Origin: Anisakis pegreffii
Lineage: Eukaryota > Nematoda > Chromadorea > Rhabditida > Anisakidae
Reading direction: 5' to 3'
Length of the DNA: 64,000 nucleotides
Assembly: GCA_035041965.1 (NCBI GenBank)
Contig: JAPYMA010000617.1
Coordinates: 62,001 to 126,000 of the forward strand
The notes under the pieces are model-generated. The model searched no databases and was not told where the DNA came from. It saw only the letters and a list, made by a program, of their open reading frames with translations. Numbering within the stretch: position 1 is the first letter of the stretch; each line of letters starts with the position of its first letter. The position numbers were made by a program, and so were the translations under genes. Of the stretch, positions 52,401-64,000 are shown piece by piece.

Positions 52401-54242
52401 TCTTATGTTTAGCATTACGCATTAAGCCCGAGAATATCAAACGTTTTGATTGCATTTCAAAAATATTGCATCAATCCGATAAGACAACATTCAAGAGATA
52501 TGCGCCGCGCGTATGTTTACACAACGTTACTTTTTTTGGTAAGGACAAAAAAAAGAACTCTAAAACAAAACTGAGAGAAACAGAAATTGTGCGCATCGGA
52601 ATTTGTTGACAAACCTTCGTGAGAATCTCACAAAACACAGCGGAAAATTTTCCGCAGTGAACAAGGTAATGAAATAGAAATAGAATAATCCCAGAAAAAG
52701 TATCATTTCCAAGGAAAGGAATACGGAAAAAAACGCAATCGAAATCTGAGAATGGAACGACAGGAATGTTGCATTGTTCGATGCCATTCCACGAGGACGA
52801 CACGAACGTTCACACACTGAATGCTTGAGGCTCGTTGAAAAATTTCTTTTTTCTTGTGATAAAATTTTGCAAACGAGTGATAAACTGGTGTGAGCCACAC
52901 TGCCGATAAGAAGACAATGCGTTTTGCAACGATGACGTCTCCCAAGAAACCTATCATCATGATCAGTTGCAATGCTTATCAGTTGTAAAATGAATTCAAA
53001 TTCTCGTCGAATGAAAAAAGCTTCGTAAACAGTGGGAAAATGACGACTGAAATGATAATTTTGATAAGAGACCAAATATTTGCATGGCTATTAATGGCAC
53101 TTGATAAGACGATGTGGAAAGGTCATGAAACAGAATGATGTAGCACGTCACATCGATTGCTATCAATGGCGATTACACCACAATCAACGCGATTACACTT
53201 CAACGAATCGATGCATTGAAGACATCGTAAACGGTAGGTAGTGTAAGCATCGAAATAAAGCATTCATAGCAAATGGAATCACATGATATGAAGCGCAGAA
53301 ACGACGGTATGAAGCTCATACTTGGGAAACACCTAGTTCTTCAATAGGTACACCTTACCCAGGTGTCACAGAATCATCAGTTTCTTTGATAGATATCTGA
53401 GCCCTATATAAGCCATAGCCTAGACCAGATTTCAAATGTAATGTACTGCGCTATAACGCCGCCCTGATTATTGCTACTTGAAACGGATACACACCGTAAA
53501 TAAATCAAATCTTGGAAAGCAATAATCTGTGTTGTTTTGAAAACGTTCTAAACGGATATATCAACGGACAGTGCATATATCAAATAACCAGGATGTTTCT
53601 ATGAGGTAATCACAATGACGGCCACATACCGAATTTCCATGTAAAGACCAAATTATCGTTTGAATAATTTTGTATTTTCGATAGCTACCCAAGCTTCATG
53701 AAATTATAAAAATGAATTCCATCGGATTCCCCTAATACAATTCAAAATTCGATCGGTAAACCGAATGTCGAAATCGCAAGAATGAATATCCAACGGATCT
53801 AGCGAATTTTTTATTCCTTAAAGGAATGATTCGTTCAAAATTCCAATTAGTCAGTCAAAAAGGGCTGCTGAACGAAACATAACATCAAACAAATTCTCGC
53901 CAATCCAATGCTGCCTCAACAATTTCCTCTCAAAGTTCAACTGATAACGTCTCCAGATGATCAAGTCTGATGACGGGCTTGATATCTCATGCGAACGAAT
54001 GTCATTCACAATCACAACAACAGCTGTATGGAACCGCAACATCGAATCAACAAGCGATTGCTGCTGATAACGAATGAAATACGCTCAATGGGCGACTAAG
54101 CGAATGATGACTCAAGCGCAAACCGAATCAAACGAACGAAACCAAATCGAAATGCAATGCGGCGATAAAAATGGAATTTGAATGAATTTGTAGCAATCAA
54201 ATGGAAAAAGCGCTTCTTACACTTCTTCATACTATTAATATC

Positions 54243-54263
54243 ACTACTACTACTACTACTACT
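54243..54263. repeat. (ACT)7 microsatellite
   Basis: Perfect ACT run continuing into ACA/ACT variants. Confidence 0.85.
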
Positions 54264-54471
54264 ACAACTACTACAAAAATGTAATGTGTCAGCCACATGT
54301 GTGAATCTGTGCTATCGTCGATTAGTGTGTGTTGCTGCTGCCAGCGTAAAATTCAATTCATCTATAAATTGTGAATGGAACGAAATGATGATCATTTTTA
54401 CAAAGAACTGAAACGAACGCAAAATATTTTTTCTTTTCCTTTCATTCGCATTCTGCAATTCATCATTATTT

Positions 54472-54495
54472 CTGCTGTTGCTGCTGCTGCTGCTG
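54472..54495. repeat. CTG-rich trinucleotide repeat
   Basis: CTG units with one CTGTTG interruption; no coding context. Confidence 0.85.
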
Positions 54496-57309
54496 TTGGT
54501 TGCTGTGAATGATAAAATTCATAGAACGCATTAAATTTAAAACGTGAACCAAGAAGACAAAACCTATGGCGAGAACACAACATCCTAGTCAGTCGTATAT
54601 TGTGCACTACGACGTAAAAACTCATAATAATACTATTATTAAACAAAACAAAACATTTTCTGAACACACACACAAATGCATCTATCATTTCGATAATTTA
54701 TCGTTTGCATCTGCATTCGGCATCGTGCATTCTGCAATTTGACCATCCGTTCCCATAATTCTTTTACAACGCTTGCTAATTCTTGATTCTTACTAAGCTA
54801 CGCACACAACTTTTTGCTGCCACTGTTCTCGTTCGGCGGCGATTTAGTGCGGCAGCGTAAATGATTGTGATCATTCAAAAAAGAGATCCGAATCAGCAAT
54901 GGAATCGAGTTGAATGAAATGTACAAGTAAATATCCTGGAGAATCAGAGCACACATTAATTTTTTCATTGGATTTATTCAGATGAAGTGCTCGATCGTTT
55001 ATTTTCACTGTTGTACTCACTCCTTTCCTCTGAGTCACGCAGAACACAAAACAAAATTTACGAATTGCAAACGCATTTGATCGCCATGGCTATATTTTAC
55101 TGCAAAAAAAAATGAAATTACAACTAGCTAATGTGATTGATAATATGCGCCATGCTGCCGTGGGGCTTTTTTTATTTCTAAGCAATAGAATACTTTATTT
55201 ATCTGAGTTAACTGAATATTAAACGCAATTAGCACAGGTTATGCTTGACGCTCATTTGATGGCTTCAGATAGTGGAGTTAGTTCATTGGGAAAACGATGG
55301 CATGTTCAAGAATTCAGCAATTTTGCATGGGAACATTTGAATTCTCGATGTGGCTTGCATTGAATTGATTCGGCATTCGTTCAGCATATAAATTAATACT
55401 CACAAACAATATGAATACTAAATGGCATTCTCAGCGAAAATTTACGCAATGGACTACAATCGCATTGTTATAATGCGCGTACAATGGTTTATTTTTGATG
55501 CATTCGCTGAAACTCGTTCCTGGTTTCATTGAACCGTCCGTCATCACTGTTGTTGTAATGTATCGCTTAGTGAATTGTTGCAAATTCTAAAATGAAACGC
55601 CAAAAAAAAAAGCAATTCCTGTGTTCGAAACGCAAAAAAAAATTCATTTCTCGCTTATTCAGTCACGTTTGAAATCAATGGGAAAATTCCATTCCTCACA
55701 TTCACCAATCAAAATTCCCATCATTTTTATAGTTTTCCATTCGAAAAGATGCTTGCTGAAAGGATATTTTTCATCACATTGGTAAATCCAATTGATTCTG
55801 TGCGAGTGCTGAAAGTTGATTACAGAATGGTTATCAAATCCTAATGAGATTTCTACTTTATGAATAACCAAGAAGGCTGTGACAGCTGAAAGAGCAGAAA
55901 GCAACTGAAAAAATTTCAATTATCCGCAAGCAAGAAAAATGTCTAACTGCTTTGAATTTTAAAGAGTATTCCAGGAATTTCGGTCATTTTTCGATAGAAT
56001 GCGTTGACAAGTTAACTAAGACTAACAACGACTATCGCATGGAACAATAATGAGGTGACAGCACTGAATAATAAAACAACACACAATTATGTGTAGTAAT
56101 TAGTCGAGTAACACCGTAAAATGTTCACATTTCATTTAGCAGCTGGTTGAATGACTTGGTTACGTTCGCTTATTGCTGTGGTGATCTAGTGGCGAGTTGA
56201 AATGGAATTTCAGTTGAAACAATCAGAGCAGATGATGAAACGATCACAAATAAAAAGCGCAATATGAAAATTCCTTAGGAGCACTGAATGAAATTCGCGG
56301 AAATGCAGAAGCGCCTAATTGTTACAAATCTAAACAATGAGAGAGGAACATTTTTCACTGTGTATGGTGAATGGTTTATGGTGACGATTCCGGTATGTTA
56401 ATTGAGAGTATGTTGAGAAAACGCATAGATAATGTATGCTGACCGATATAATCCCGTGTGTTCAATCCATGAACACATTTCTCCAATCCTAAAACACGTT
56501 GCAATAGGTGTGTGTGTGTATGTGCAAATGCTTAAACTGATATGAGTTAGACTCAAACAATGACACATTTTTGATCAGCCCTTGAAAATGCTTGATAAAA
56601 TCAGAATGTTTGGTTTTTCGAATGGATTCGAGAGTGAACATAATCAAATTGCTTGGATATTCAACCGAGTATCACATCAAATAAACGTCACCAACAAATG
56701 CATTTAGCAGAAACGGAATGCATTCGAGTGTCGTGAAACACGGAATAGCCAATTGATCGTTGCTTCTGTTTCGAGGATAGAGCAAAAAAAATTGCGCCAG
56801 GAAAGGATAAGCTCAATTACGCGCTACTCCACGCAATCGCGCAAGCACTTTGACAGCTTCCGTTCATGTTTCTTTGAGTGTTCCCACTCTCGAGCCGAAT
56901 CAACCCAATCCCCGTTTCAAGGGAATATGACACAAACATGCACACTGAACAATCTATCAAATGTTGTTGTCGCATATCAATACGACTGATGCAATCTTTT
57001 CCAAGCGAGTACTTGCCATAATAACGTCGTATCATATCAGAATCTTGCAGGAACCTCTTCAAATATAATACTGTACACCATCGAACAAGTATATCCTCGA
57101 ATTTGACGGAATATCACAGCATAAATATATCCAAACTTCAGCGAGTGCAAGTCACCAAGGCTGCTGCTGAAAGTATATGGCTTGAAGGATCAAATATGAC
57201 CAAGCACAAGAGCACAAGAGCGTTACAATGACATATTCAGGTCGTAAGAAACGATGCAAAAAACGATACATTTGCTATTATTCAATCGTTCACATCGAAT
57301 ACTGATTAC

Positions 57310-57377
57310 GGTAGATCTGGATACTGTACTACTGAAGCTGAAATTTCGTCGGTTGTCGGTTGCTTATTATTGCTCAT
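57310..57377 (-). CDS. Candidate first coding exon (possible zinc-finger gene start)
   Basis: ATG at 57377 in a good context (agtaaaATGAG) opens a polar N-terminus, MSNNKQPTTDEISASVV, followed by QYPDLP and a donor CTACC|GTAATC in phase 2. An earlier donor (TCAGTA|GTACAG) would leave phase 0. Composition resembles the N-terminus of a soluble nuclear protein and the strand is right for the zinc-finger gene 8 kb downstream. With the phase-2 donor an intermediate exon is required. The link is inference. Confidence 0.3.
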
Positions 57378-60054
57378 TTTTACTTTCGTTTTTTCGCCAT
57401 CTCTGGACTTTAGGCGGAGTATATTTTGAATGAAGAAGAAAAAACACTTGAAGAAAGTGGGCATGTATGGATGGATACGTATGGAAACAGCTTCAAAATA
57501 AACATCAACATCACTGATCATTGAATACGGTGTGTTTTATGTGGTTTATTGCACAATGACTGACCACTGAATCTATCACGAGCGAAAAATGACTATAGTA
57601 AAAATTTATGGCAATGTGAAATTGAAGCAGCAATACCATTCATCAACAATCGTCGTCCATTCAAATGCGAAAAATCATCAAAGCATCGAATCGATTAATA
57701 ATACGGTTTTGAATTCATCATTCATTTATGGTCTTCGTTCAACCATTCGGCACAACAAAAAATTACAAATGGTAAAAATTATGGAAACATACAAGAATAG
57801 GCTTAAAAATGGTTTTTTTTGTGAGAAACTTACAATTAGCGTGTACTACCAAAAGCACTTTATTGCTTTCGACGGTTTTGGATAGCTCCTTTGCATAATT
57901 TGGAATACTTTCACTCAGAATCATAGTTATCAAGTAGTTTTTTTTTGGTTCACACTGTGAGCATCAAGCATCAAGCATCAACTACACTGTTTATAATGTA
58001 ATATTGGCAGTAACATTTCACTAACACTAAGGTGAACCTTTTCTGTGAATAAATAAAATGCGAACAAATAAAAGTTCTCTCCGAATTGGTCATCGTTAAC
58101 TTATACGACGTATTTTATTGTTATTAGTATTGGTAATCGTCCGTCAGAAATTAGTATCGCTAGCATTGTTTATTCCCATAAATGTTGCATAAGATGATGA
58201 ATGAATCGCTGCTTAAAGTTCACTCATATGTTGTGCGTGTGATTTAGATGAATGAGGTATTGCTGGCATGAATTAATACGAAGCAAAGTTTTTGGTGAAT
58301 GCTCACAAAACGATCTTGTTTGACATTTCAAAATCAGTTAAAAATTTTCAAAAAATCGACATCTTGTTAGAGTGGTCGATGATCAATGCCGATAACTGAT
58401 CAAATCTGACTGAGACTGTCACAACCGCTGAATTGTATGATTCACGATGGATTTCATTTAATTTATGCATGTTCGGCATTTTTTTGAAAGCGAACGTGCA
58501 TTAAATTAGCTATGCTATAAAGGTCATAGGAACGCTGTCAAATCAGAATGATTAGCTGTACAATTGATTTTTCGACTTATTTCTCATCTTCACACGAAAT
58601 TATACGAATTTTTTCAAAAGACAGACACCGTTATCTCGAATGTTCACCAATAACAATTAGAGGAAATCAAGAAATTGTCAAGGAAGTGATTTTTATGAAT
58701 GGTCTCTTGAACAGACGATGAGATGACAATGTTGGAACTGGATAACGCACTGAACAGGATGAAGCAATTTCATGCATGGTTGGGTTGGCTGGAAGTATTC
58801 GATCGATTTAATCCAATTTAAAAATTGCAAATAAAATCACTTCAAATCGCATCATTTCAAGAATTCCGAATTGAAGTGAACTCGAATCGTAATTGAAAGA
58901 GAAGTTTTCATACAGCGGAACACTTCCTCGATTCGATTTCCAGCATCAAATTTCAATTACATCGCAAATACTGCCGGCATAATGAGCGCTTCGCAACCTT
59001 TCTTGCTTCAAATGATTGATGAATTCTTTGCGTAACGTGAGAAAGCGTTCGGAGAACAAAAATCTATTCACATTCAATAGACGAGTCTCATTCTCTCATG
59101 AAAATTGCATTCACTGAAGCTGCTCGGAACGATCGAATTGAATTTCTGAGTTCAAAATGAGCTATTTTTGTTCAGTGTGCCAATGAGATGGACTGAAAAT
59201 TACATTTGCACAAGATATTCAAAACCAACACCGATGGGAAATATAATCAATTGCGCAGAGGAGACTTCTTCTTTTCCTGCTATCACCTCAAATATTAGAC
59301 AAACTCATCGAATAAACACACAGCCGAATGTTGCCCACATCAATATTATGGTGAGGTAGGCAACAAGAAAGCAACTGAAGCAACGAGTTTTTTGAAAATG
59401 CGACGACATTTTTTGAAGGAATGCGCGGACCATGCGAAACAAATCGCACATAAAACTCATCAGCGCATTCATTTCAAATGGAATCGTTACTTGGAACACG
59501 ACGACGACGACGACAATATCCGCTCAGTGATGATCACACAAATGAAACACAGAGTTTCGTTCCACATGAATTTTTTGGCTTTCGTCGATGTGACAGATAT
59601 TGTTTGGTGTCGACGCGAGTTATATCACAAATTCGACAGTCAAAGTCACAAATAATTCGTTCTCTTTTCAGTGTACTTCTTTCAGCAACATCCATTCCTC
59701 ATCGACGAAACAACAGCACACTTTTTTTCTGTGAATTGCAAAGTGTGGTAATTGGAAAAAAAAAGTTATGTTAATGCGCTTCAATGAGACGCTTCATTGA
59801 GCAAGAAACATTTTTGCAACCAAATCGCTAATTCATTCTTTGCATTCACCTGTCCTGTCTCCTTCACCTGTCATGTCATGTCATGTCGTTTTGCTTGTCT
59901 TCCTTCTTTTTTTTCCGTTCCGTTCAACAATATTCATCATCGTCAACATTCGCTAAGCACTCATTCTTTCAGATCGATAATTTACGCTTGAAAACATCGG
60001 AAAACCAAAATTTCTCGAACAGACAAAACTAGACTGAGGAGTGCTTATGTGCGG

Positions 60055-60078
60055 AGTGAGTGAGTGAGTGAGTGAGTG
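60055..60078. repeat. (AGTG)6 microsatellite
   Basis: Perfect tetranucleotide run; the complementary strand gives a false Ser/Leu/Thr/His repeat in an ORF. Confidence 0.9.
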
Positions 60079-62988
60079 GGAGTCACAGTTGAATGAATTA
60101 ACTCGATCAAACAGAAAGGACATTTCGAATGCATGCTCTAAGAACTGGTGTTCGTGGAATTCGATTAAAAGCTTCATTTGAACACACGATGAATGTTCGT
60201 TCTCTGAAATTCAGTGAAACTCATGAATTTCTTATGTGAACGTTCGTTGGCTCGCTCGATGGATTCGCTTGAATGATCACTTAACTGAATGCTGAATGCT
60301 GAACGCGACTGCAATGAGAACATTATAATAGATGATAATTCCAGCAATTGTGAATTTTTCAAATGGAATCTAATACAAATGAAGTTTTTTACTAATGAAT
60401 GCAGCCTTTTTACTATAGTCGTCGAAAAATTGAATGAGCAAACGCTTAAGCCGGATACATAGAAAACAATCACCCGTCCCTATCATCATCCACTTGTCCA
60501 TTTAGCAGCAATCAAAATTTCCGTGTCTGTCATCTTCATTCGAATGTCACGCAAAAATCGCTAATATGTTCCGTGTTATTTCAGAATGCCCTTTAAGCAC
60601 GCAAACATTTAATAGCTATGCTAGACTTTCACTTATTGAGCTAATTAGACAGATTTCGATCGTACGACTCTGACGTGAGAGCTGAGCGAAATGAAATCGA
60701 ATGTGACTCGTTAGAAAACATAAGCGAGCATAAGTTGAAATGCGCATATATAAACATGCGCACTTGATTATGCGGCTATTTGTAATGTTCATGCGCAGGC
60801 ATGCATTTCTTGCTTGAAATCTTTAAAAAATGGTGCTCTCACTATTGAAACATCTAGTCTTCATCATTAAGTGCATCGCATCACAGCAATCGTATTCATT
60901 TCACGCAGCGAATAAAAATTTGGTGATTCGTTGAAAATTTTCCATTGTGTTTTTTTTTCAGATATAGGGTGGAAATTTTTCGCAGTGTGTTCCGAAATTA
61001 AATTTAGAGGATCTGGCAAAATGAAATGCTATCAAGAGAAAAGACAGCACAGCATAGCGGTGTGACATGTACACAGACAGCATACCAGATAGCGTTTTTT
61101 TTTCTTCAGTAAGTACAATGAAATCAGTCATCTGAAAGTGAATTGAATCACTGGAATGGTTTGAAGAGGAATCAACAGGAATGTGTTGTTACAAGAGTGA
61201 ATTCCAATTCAAAACGTCAGCAAGCAATGTGTGAATGAAAATTGGGCAAATGTGCTACAGTAAGCGTCATATTAAAGTGTCGCATTTTTTATAAGACGAA
61301 CAAGGTGGTTCAACTCGACAACGAATTAAAATCAAATAGACAATCGTGTCTTTCAATTTCCTAGGAAATAAAAATCTGAGCGTCAAGTAAACTCGAAAGT
61401 GAGTTAGGATACGAAATCGAAAATGAACTTACGATTAATGATGTGGGCGATGGATGCCATAGATAATGAAGTGTAAATTCGTTTGAATCACGGCAAAAAA
61501 TCAGCGATGAATTGTGAAATTTTGAAAAATTCAAAAAAAAGAACGTTATCGCATTGCATCACCGCATAATGTTTGTTGCCGCCTTGCCCTGTTGGTACTT
61601 GGTACGAGGCGTGAAGAAAAGCCACGATTAAGTGACGACGGTGCACGCGATTCGTAGCTAATGGTGCCACAGAAGAACTTTGAAATTGAAATTTGCTTCA
61701 AAGGAATTGAAACTAGAGGAATTGAAACCAATTTTGTTGCTTCAAAAAAAAAATCTCTTAAAAGTGCCATTTAACAATGAGCACTTTATTGGTCATCTGA
61801 TGATGTGTACTGTGAAGGCTGCCATCAAACGTGGTGTTGATTTCTGATCCATAAAGTCAATTGATAGAATCAATATGTTATGATGTTTTTATGCGTTTTT
61901 CATTTTATGTTAGCATCGTTTTAGCCGATGGCTTTTGCTATTTTATTTATCGCTTCATCGTTTTGGTGATTCCAACGATCCAATCCATCAATGACTCGAT
62001 GCATCATTCGATTGCTTTCAAAATGGGAGAGTTTGATGCGTTGATTGATACTTTTGGAATTTATTTTGGTTTCTGATAGATTTCCGATGTCCACAAGAAT
62101 GTGATTGTCGCATTGTTCCTAGTTTTACAGTTTAAAGATTGCTTTGTGTATATATTCAAATCTAATCATTTCAGGTCACTGACGTAAAATTACTTCACAG
62201 AGACTGGTGATGGTTCATTTTTTGCTTATGCCAAAAACTTACAGCAGCTCCACTGACTAGTTGGATGAAACTTGCCCTAGAGAACACTTGCCGATCCCTT
62301 GAACTGTCTACGCTAGACCAATCATTTATCCGTTCACAGCAAGAGGGCATCCCCTCATACAGAGTTCATCTCGAAAAAGAAATTTCTCTTTTTTTTTCGT
62401 TTGTTTCGCTGCTCATTCAAGCAAGCCAACGAACAATCATCAAAAACGACGCCTGACAAATCGTATTGCATCATTTCGTCTCAAATAGACAGCAGCAGCA
62501 GTAAGTATGCGGAATGAATAAGGAATTGAGAGAAGTGAAGTGAAGCATTATTCTATCAATCAATTGTGGTTGATGTTGCTGTTGCTTCATTCATATCTAA
62601 ATGGATATGCTTGATGTAGCTGCACTTATTCGCTCGTGTTGTGTGCTCGCTCGCTCATTGGTGTTGTTTGAGAGTCAATGTGTGGTGGTGCGAAGAAAAA
62701 CGAATAATCAACTTTGAAAAAAGTCAGTCAGTTGAAAGGCCGAGAGGAAAAGCTCACGAATAAGCTGTCGAGTATGTATGTAACAGGCTGCCGCCACAGC
62801 TCGCAGCGCAATCATAAATTCTTCTTATTCACTCACTCACTCACTTCAGTGACTGTGAAGGAAAGTTTGAATCAGTTAGGAAGTAAAAAAACTGAAGGCA
62901 TAAAACGCTAAAAGCATGCAGCATTGAAATCAGAAAACTAAAGACATGACAGACTAAGAGCGAGTCAGTCAATCGTATGGAATGTGAT

Positions 62989-63010
62989 GCTGCTGCTGCT
63001 GCTGCTGCTA
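62989..63010. repeat. (TGC)7 microsatellite
   Basis: Perfect run giving poly-Ala in a minus-strand frame that lacks other coding signs. Confidence 0.9.
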
Positions 63011-64000
63011 CTGCAAAAAAATCTATCGCACTGTTGAACGAAAGCAACAGTGAGCGTTGAAAATGACCACGATCGTTATCCAACAAACCTGAGTGAGGAT
63101 TTATTATTCATTCAAGCCGAGTGTGTGTGTGTCTATGTGGAAAGACTAAGCATTTTAAAGCATAGCACATTTTTACACAGCGAACTCAAAAGAACAAACT
63201 AAAAGAAAAGGCGAGAGTTGAAGGAGGAAAAACTCACTGAAATCACACTAATCACAAGTTTCTTTTTATTTTGCTTCCTTTCCTTTTCTTTTTCATAAGT
63301 GAGCAGAAAATTTTTCCGTTTCACTCTCTCTTTTTTAGAATTGAACTTTCAAATAAGTATGATGAAGTCATGAGATGATATTGATGCGCAGTGCATGATG
63401 CGTTAACAATAAGCTGCACTGATGATGCTATTGGCAGAACCGTGCAAATAGACAAACGAAAGAAGAATGAACGCAATCAAACGCATGATAATAATTATGA
63501 TTTGATTGAATTTTGATTTGCTGAGACGGAAACAATCAACCTTTAGTGTTCAGTTCGTATGGAAAACTTTGACACGAGACTGATCAGCGGTCATTTGAAA
63601 TTTTATTTTTATTTTTTGGGAGGAACTCAGTCGATAACTACCTTATATTTGCCAAAAAAAAAATGAATTCATTCAATCATTCGAACACTAATCACTGAAG
63701 TATGAATGCCTCGGAAATGAATGTCACAGAAATTTTGTGCTCTTCGTCTCCGTGCCACTTTAGTCTGGCATTTTTTTTTGTGACTATCGCCAAGAAATTC
63801 ACAAGCAATTTCTTCCGTCAGCTTCGAGGAAAATGAAAAGTGAGAACAGAATGTTTTCTTGGAATTCACTTGAATAATCCAATTTTCTTGCGACTGAACA
63901 AGTTGAACGCCTTCGAGCACAAGCAATTGAATATGGTGGCATTCAAACAACGAAGTTGCTCACAGCAGCAATGTTATGATCATGCAAAAGCGCTATGAAT

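Larger units (their letters stand above)
49409..57309. other. Probable 5' intron(s) of the zinc-finger gene, no firm exons
   Basis: At least one further upstream coding exon must exist because the exon at 49408 opens in mid-frame. Weak candidates: a minus-strand exon near 53390-53425 with good splice sites (gggctcag and CCTGG|GTAAGG) encoding ISIKETDDSVTP, and a plus-strand acidic frame ending at a TGA near 50474. Microsatellites occur at 54.24 and 54.47 kb. The 171-codon minus frame at 52560-53075 shows no coding character. Confidence 0.4.
57378..64000. other. Non-coding or unresolved, right end of window
   Basis: No assembled gene. A minus-strand frame at 63669-63968 (about 100 codons, basic C-terminal half with KVARRRRAQ) is the most protein-like segment and may be an exon of a gene extending past the right edge, but its only acceptor is weak. 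Simple repeats are frequent. Confidence 0.4.

Noticed and set aside
52560..53075. 171-codon minus-strand ORF
   Set aside because: Phe/Ser/Arg-rich composition expected from AT-rich non-coding DNA; overlapping frames are equally open and no motif is visible.

Overview
This is an AT-rich eukaryotic (animal) nuclear window. Coding sequence is split into short exons of about 60-250 bases by GT-AG introns of about 0.3-1.8 kb, so single-frame ORFs are mostly noise and genes have to be assembled by matching splice phases. The introns (TTTCAG-type acceptors with little extended pyrimidine tract) and the style of the esterase and zinc-finger proteins suggest a nematode, possibly a parasitic one with long introns. 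That placement is inference; no rRNA, mitochondrial or spliced-leader sequence confirms it.

Layout. (1) At 41-452 (+) is the last coding exon of a gene entering from the left, followed by an AATAAA. (2) At 2100-14876 (-) is a complete 14-exon gene for a 709-residue type-B carboxylesterase/cholinesterase-like protein. It has a signal peptide, an intact Ser-Glu-His triad, one C-terminal membrane span and a short cytoplasmic tail. All 13 junctions keep frame. It converges on the gene at the left edge. (3) From 15 to 42 kb the sequence is mostly non-coding, with microsatellites, one diverged duplicated repeat and a long purine-rich stretch. A few small gene candidates lie here: a spliced small membrane protein near 17.8-20.3 kb (+), a GC/CpG-rich exon at 28.3-28.5 kb and an 81-codon ORF at 35.2-35.4 kb (-). 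(4) At 43.6-49.4 kb (-) ten phase-compatible exons encode a five-finger zinc-finger protein with a long Ser/Asn-rich and acidic C-terminal half. Its 5' end is missing; a plausible start exon lies near 57.3 kb. Two further exon candidates at 42.6-43.1 kb follow it on the same strand. (5) From 49.4 to 64 kb I can support no complete gene; it probably holds the 5' introns of the zinc-finger gene plus intergenic DNA.

The two main genes have no evident functional link: one is a tethered cell-surface or secretory-pathway esterase-fold protein, the other a probable nuclear regulator. I saw no transposase, reverse transcriptase, CRISPR array, rRNA or tRNA gene. No clearly new multi-gene system is visible. 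The most unusual points are the frequent AAG splice acceptors in the esterase gene, the extra-cysteine insert in the esterase, the variant zinc fingers and the small spliced membrane-protein candidate.
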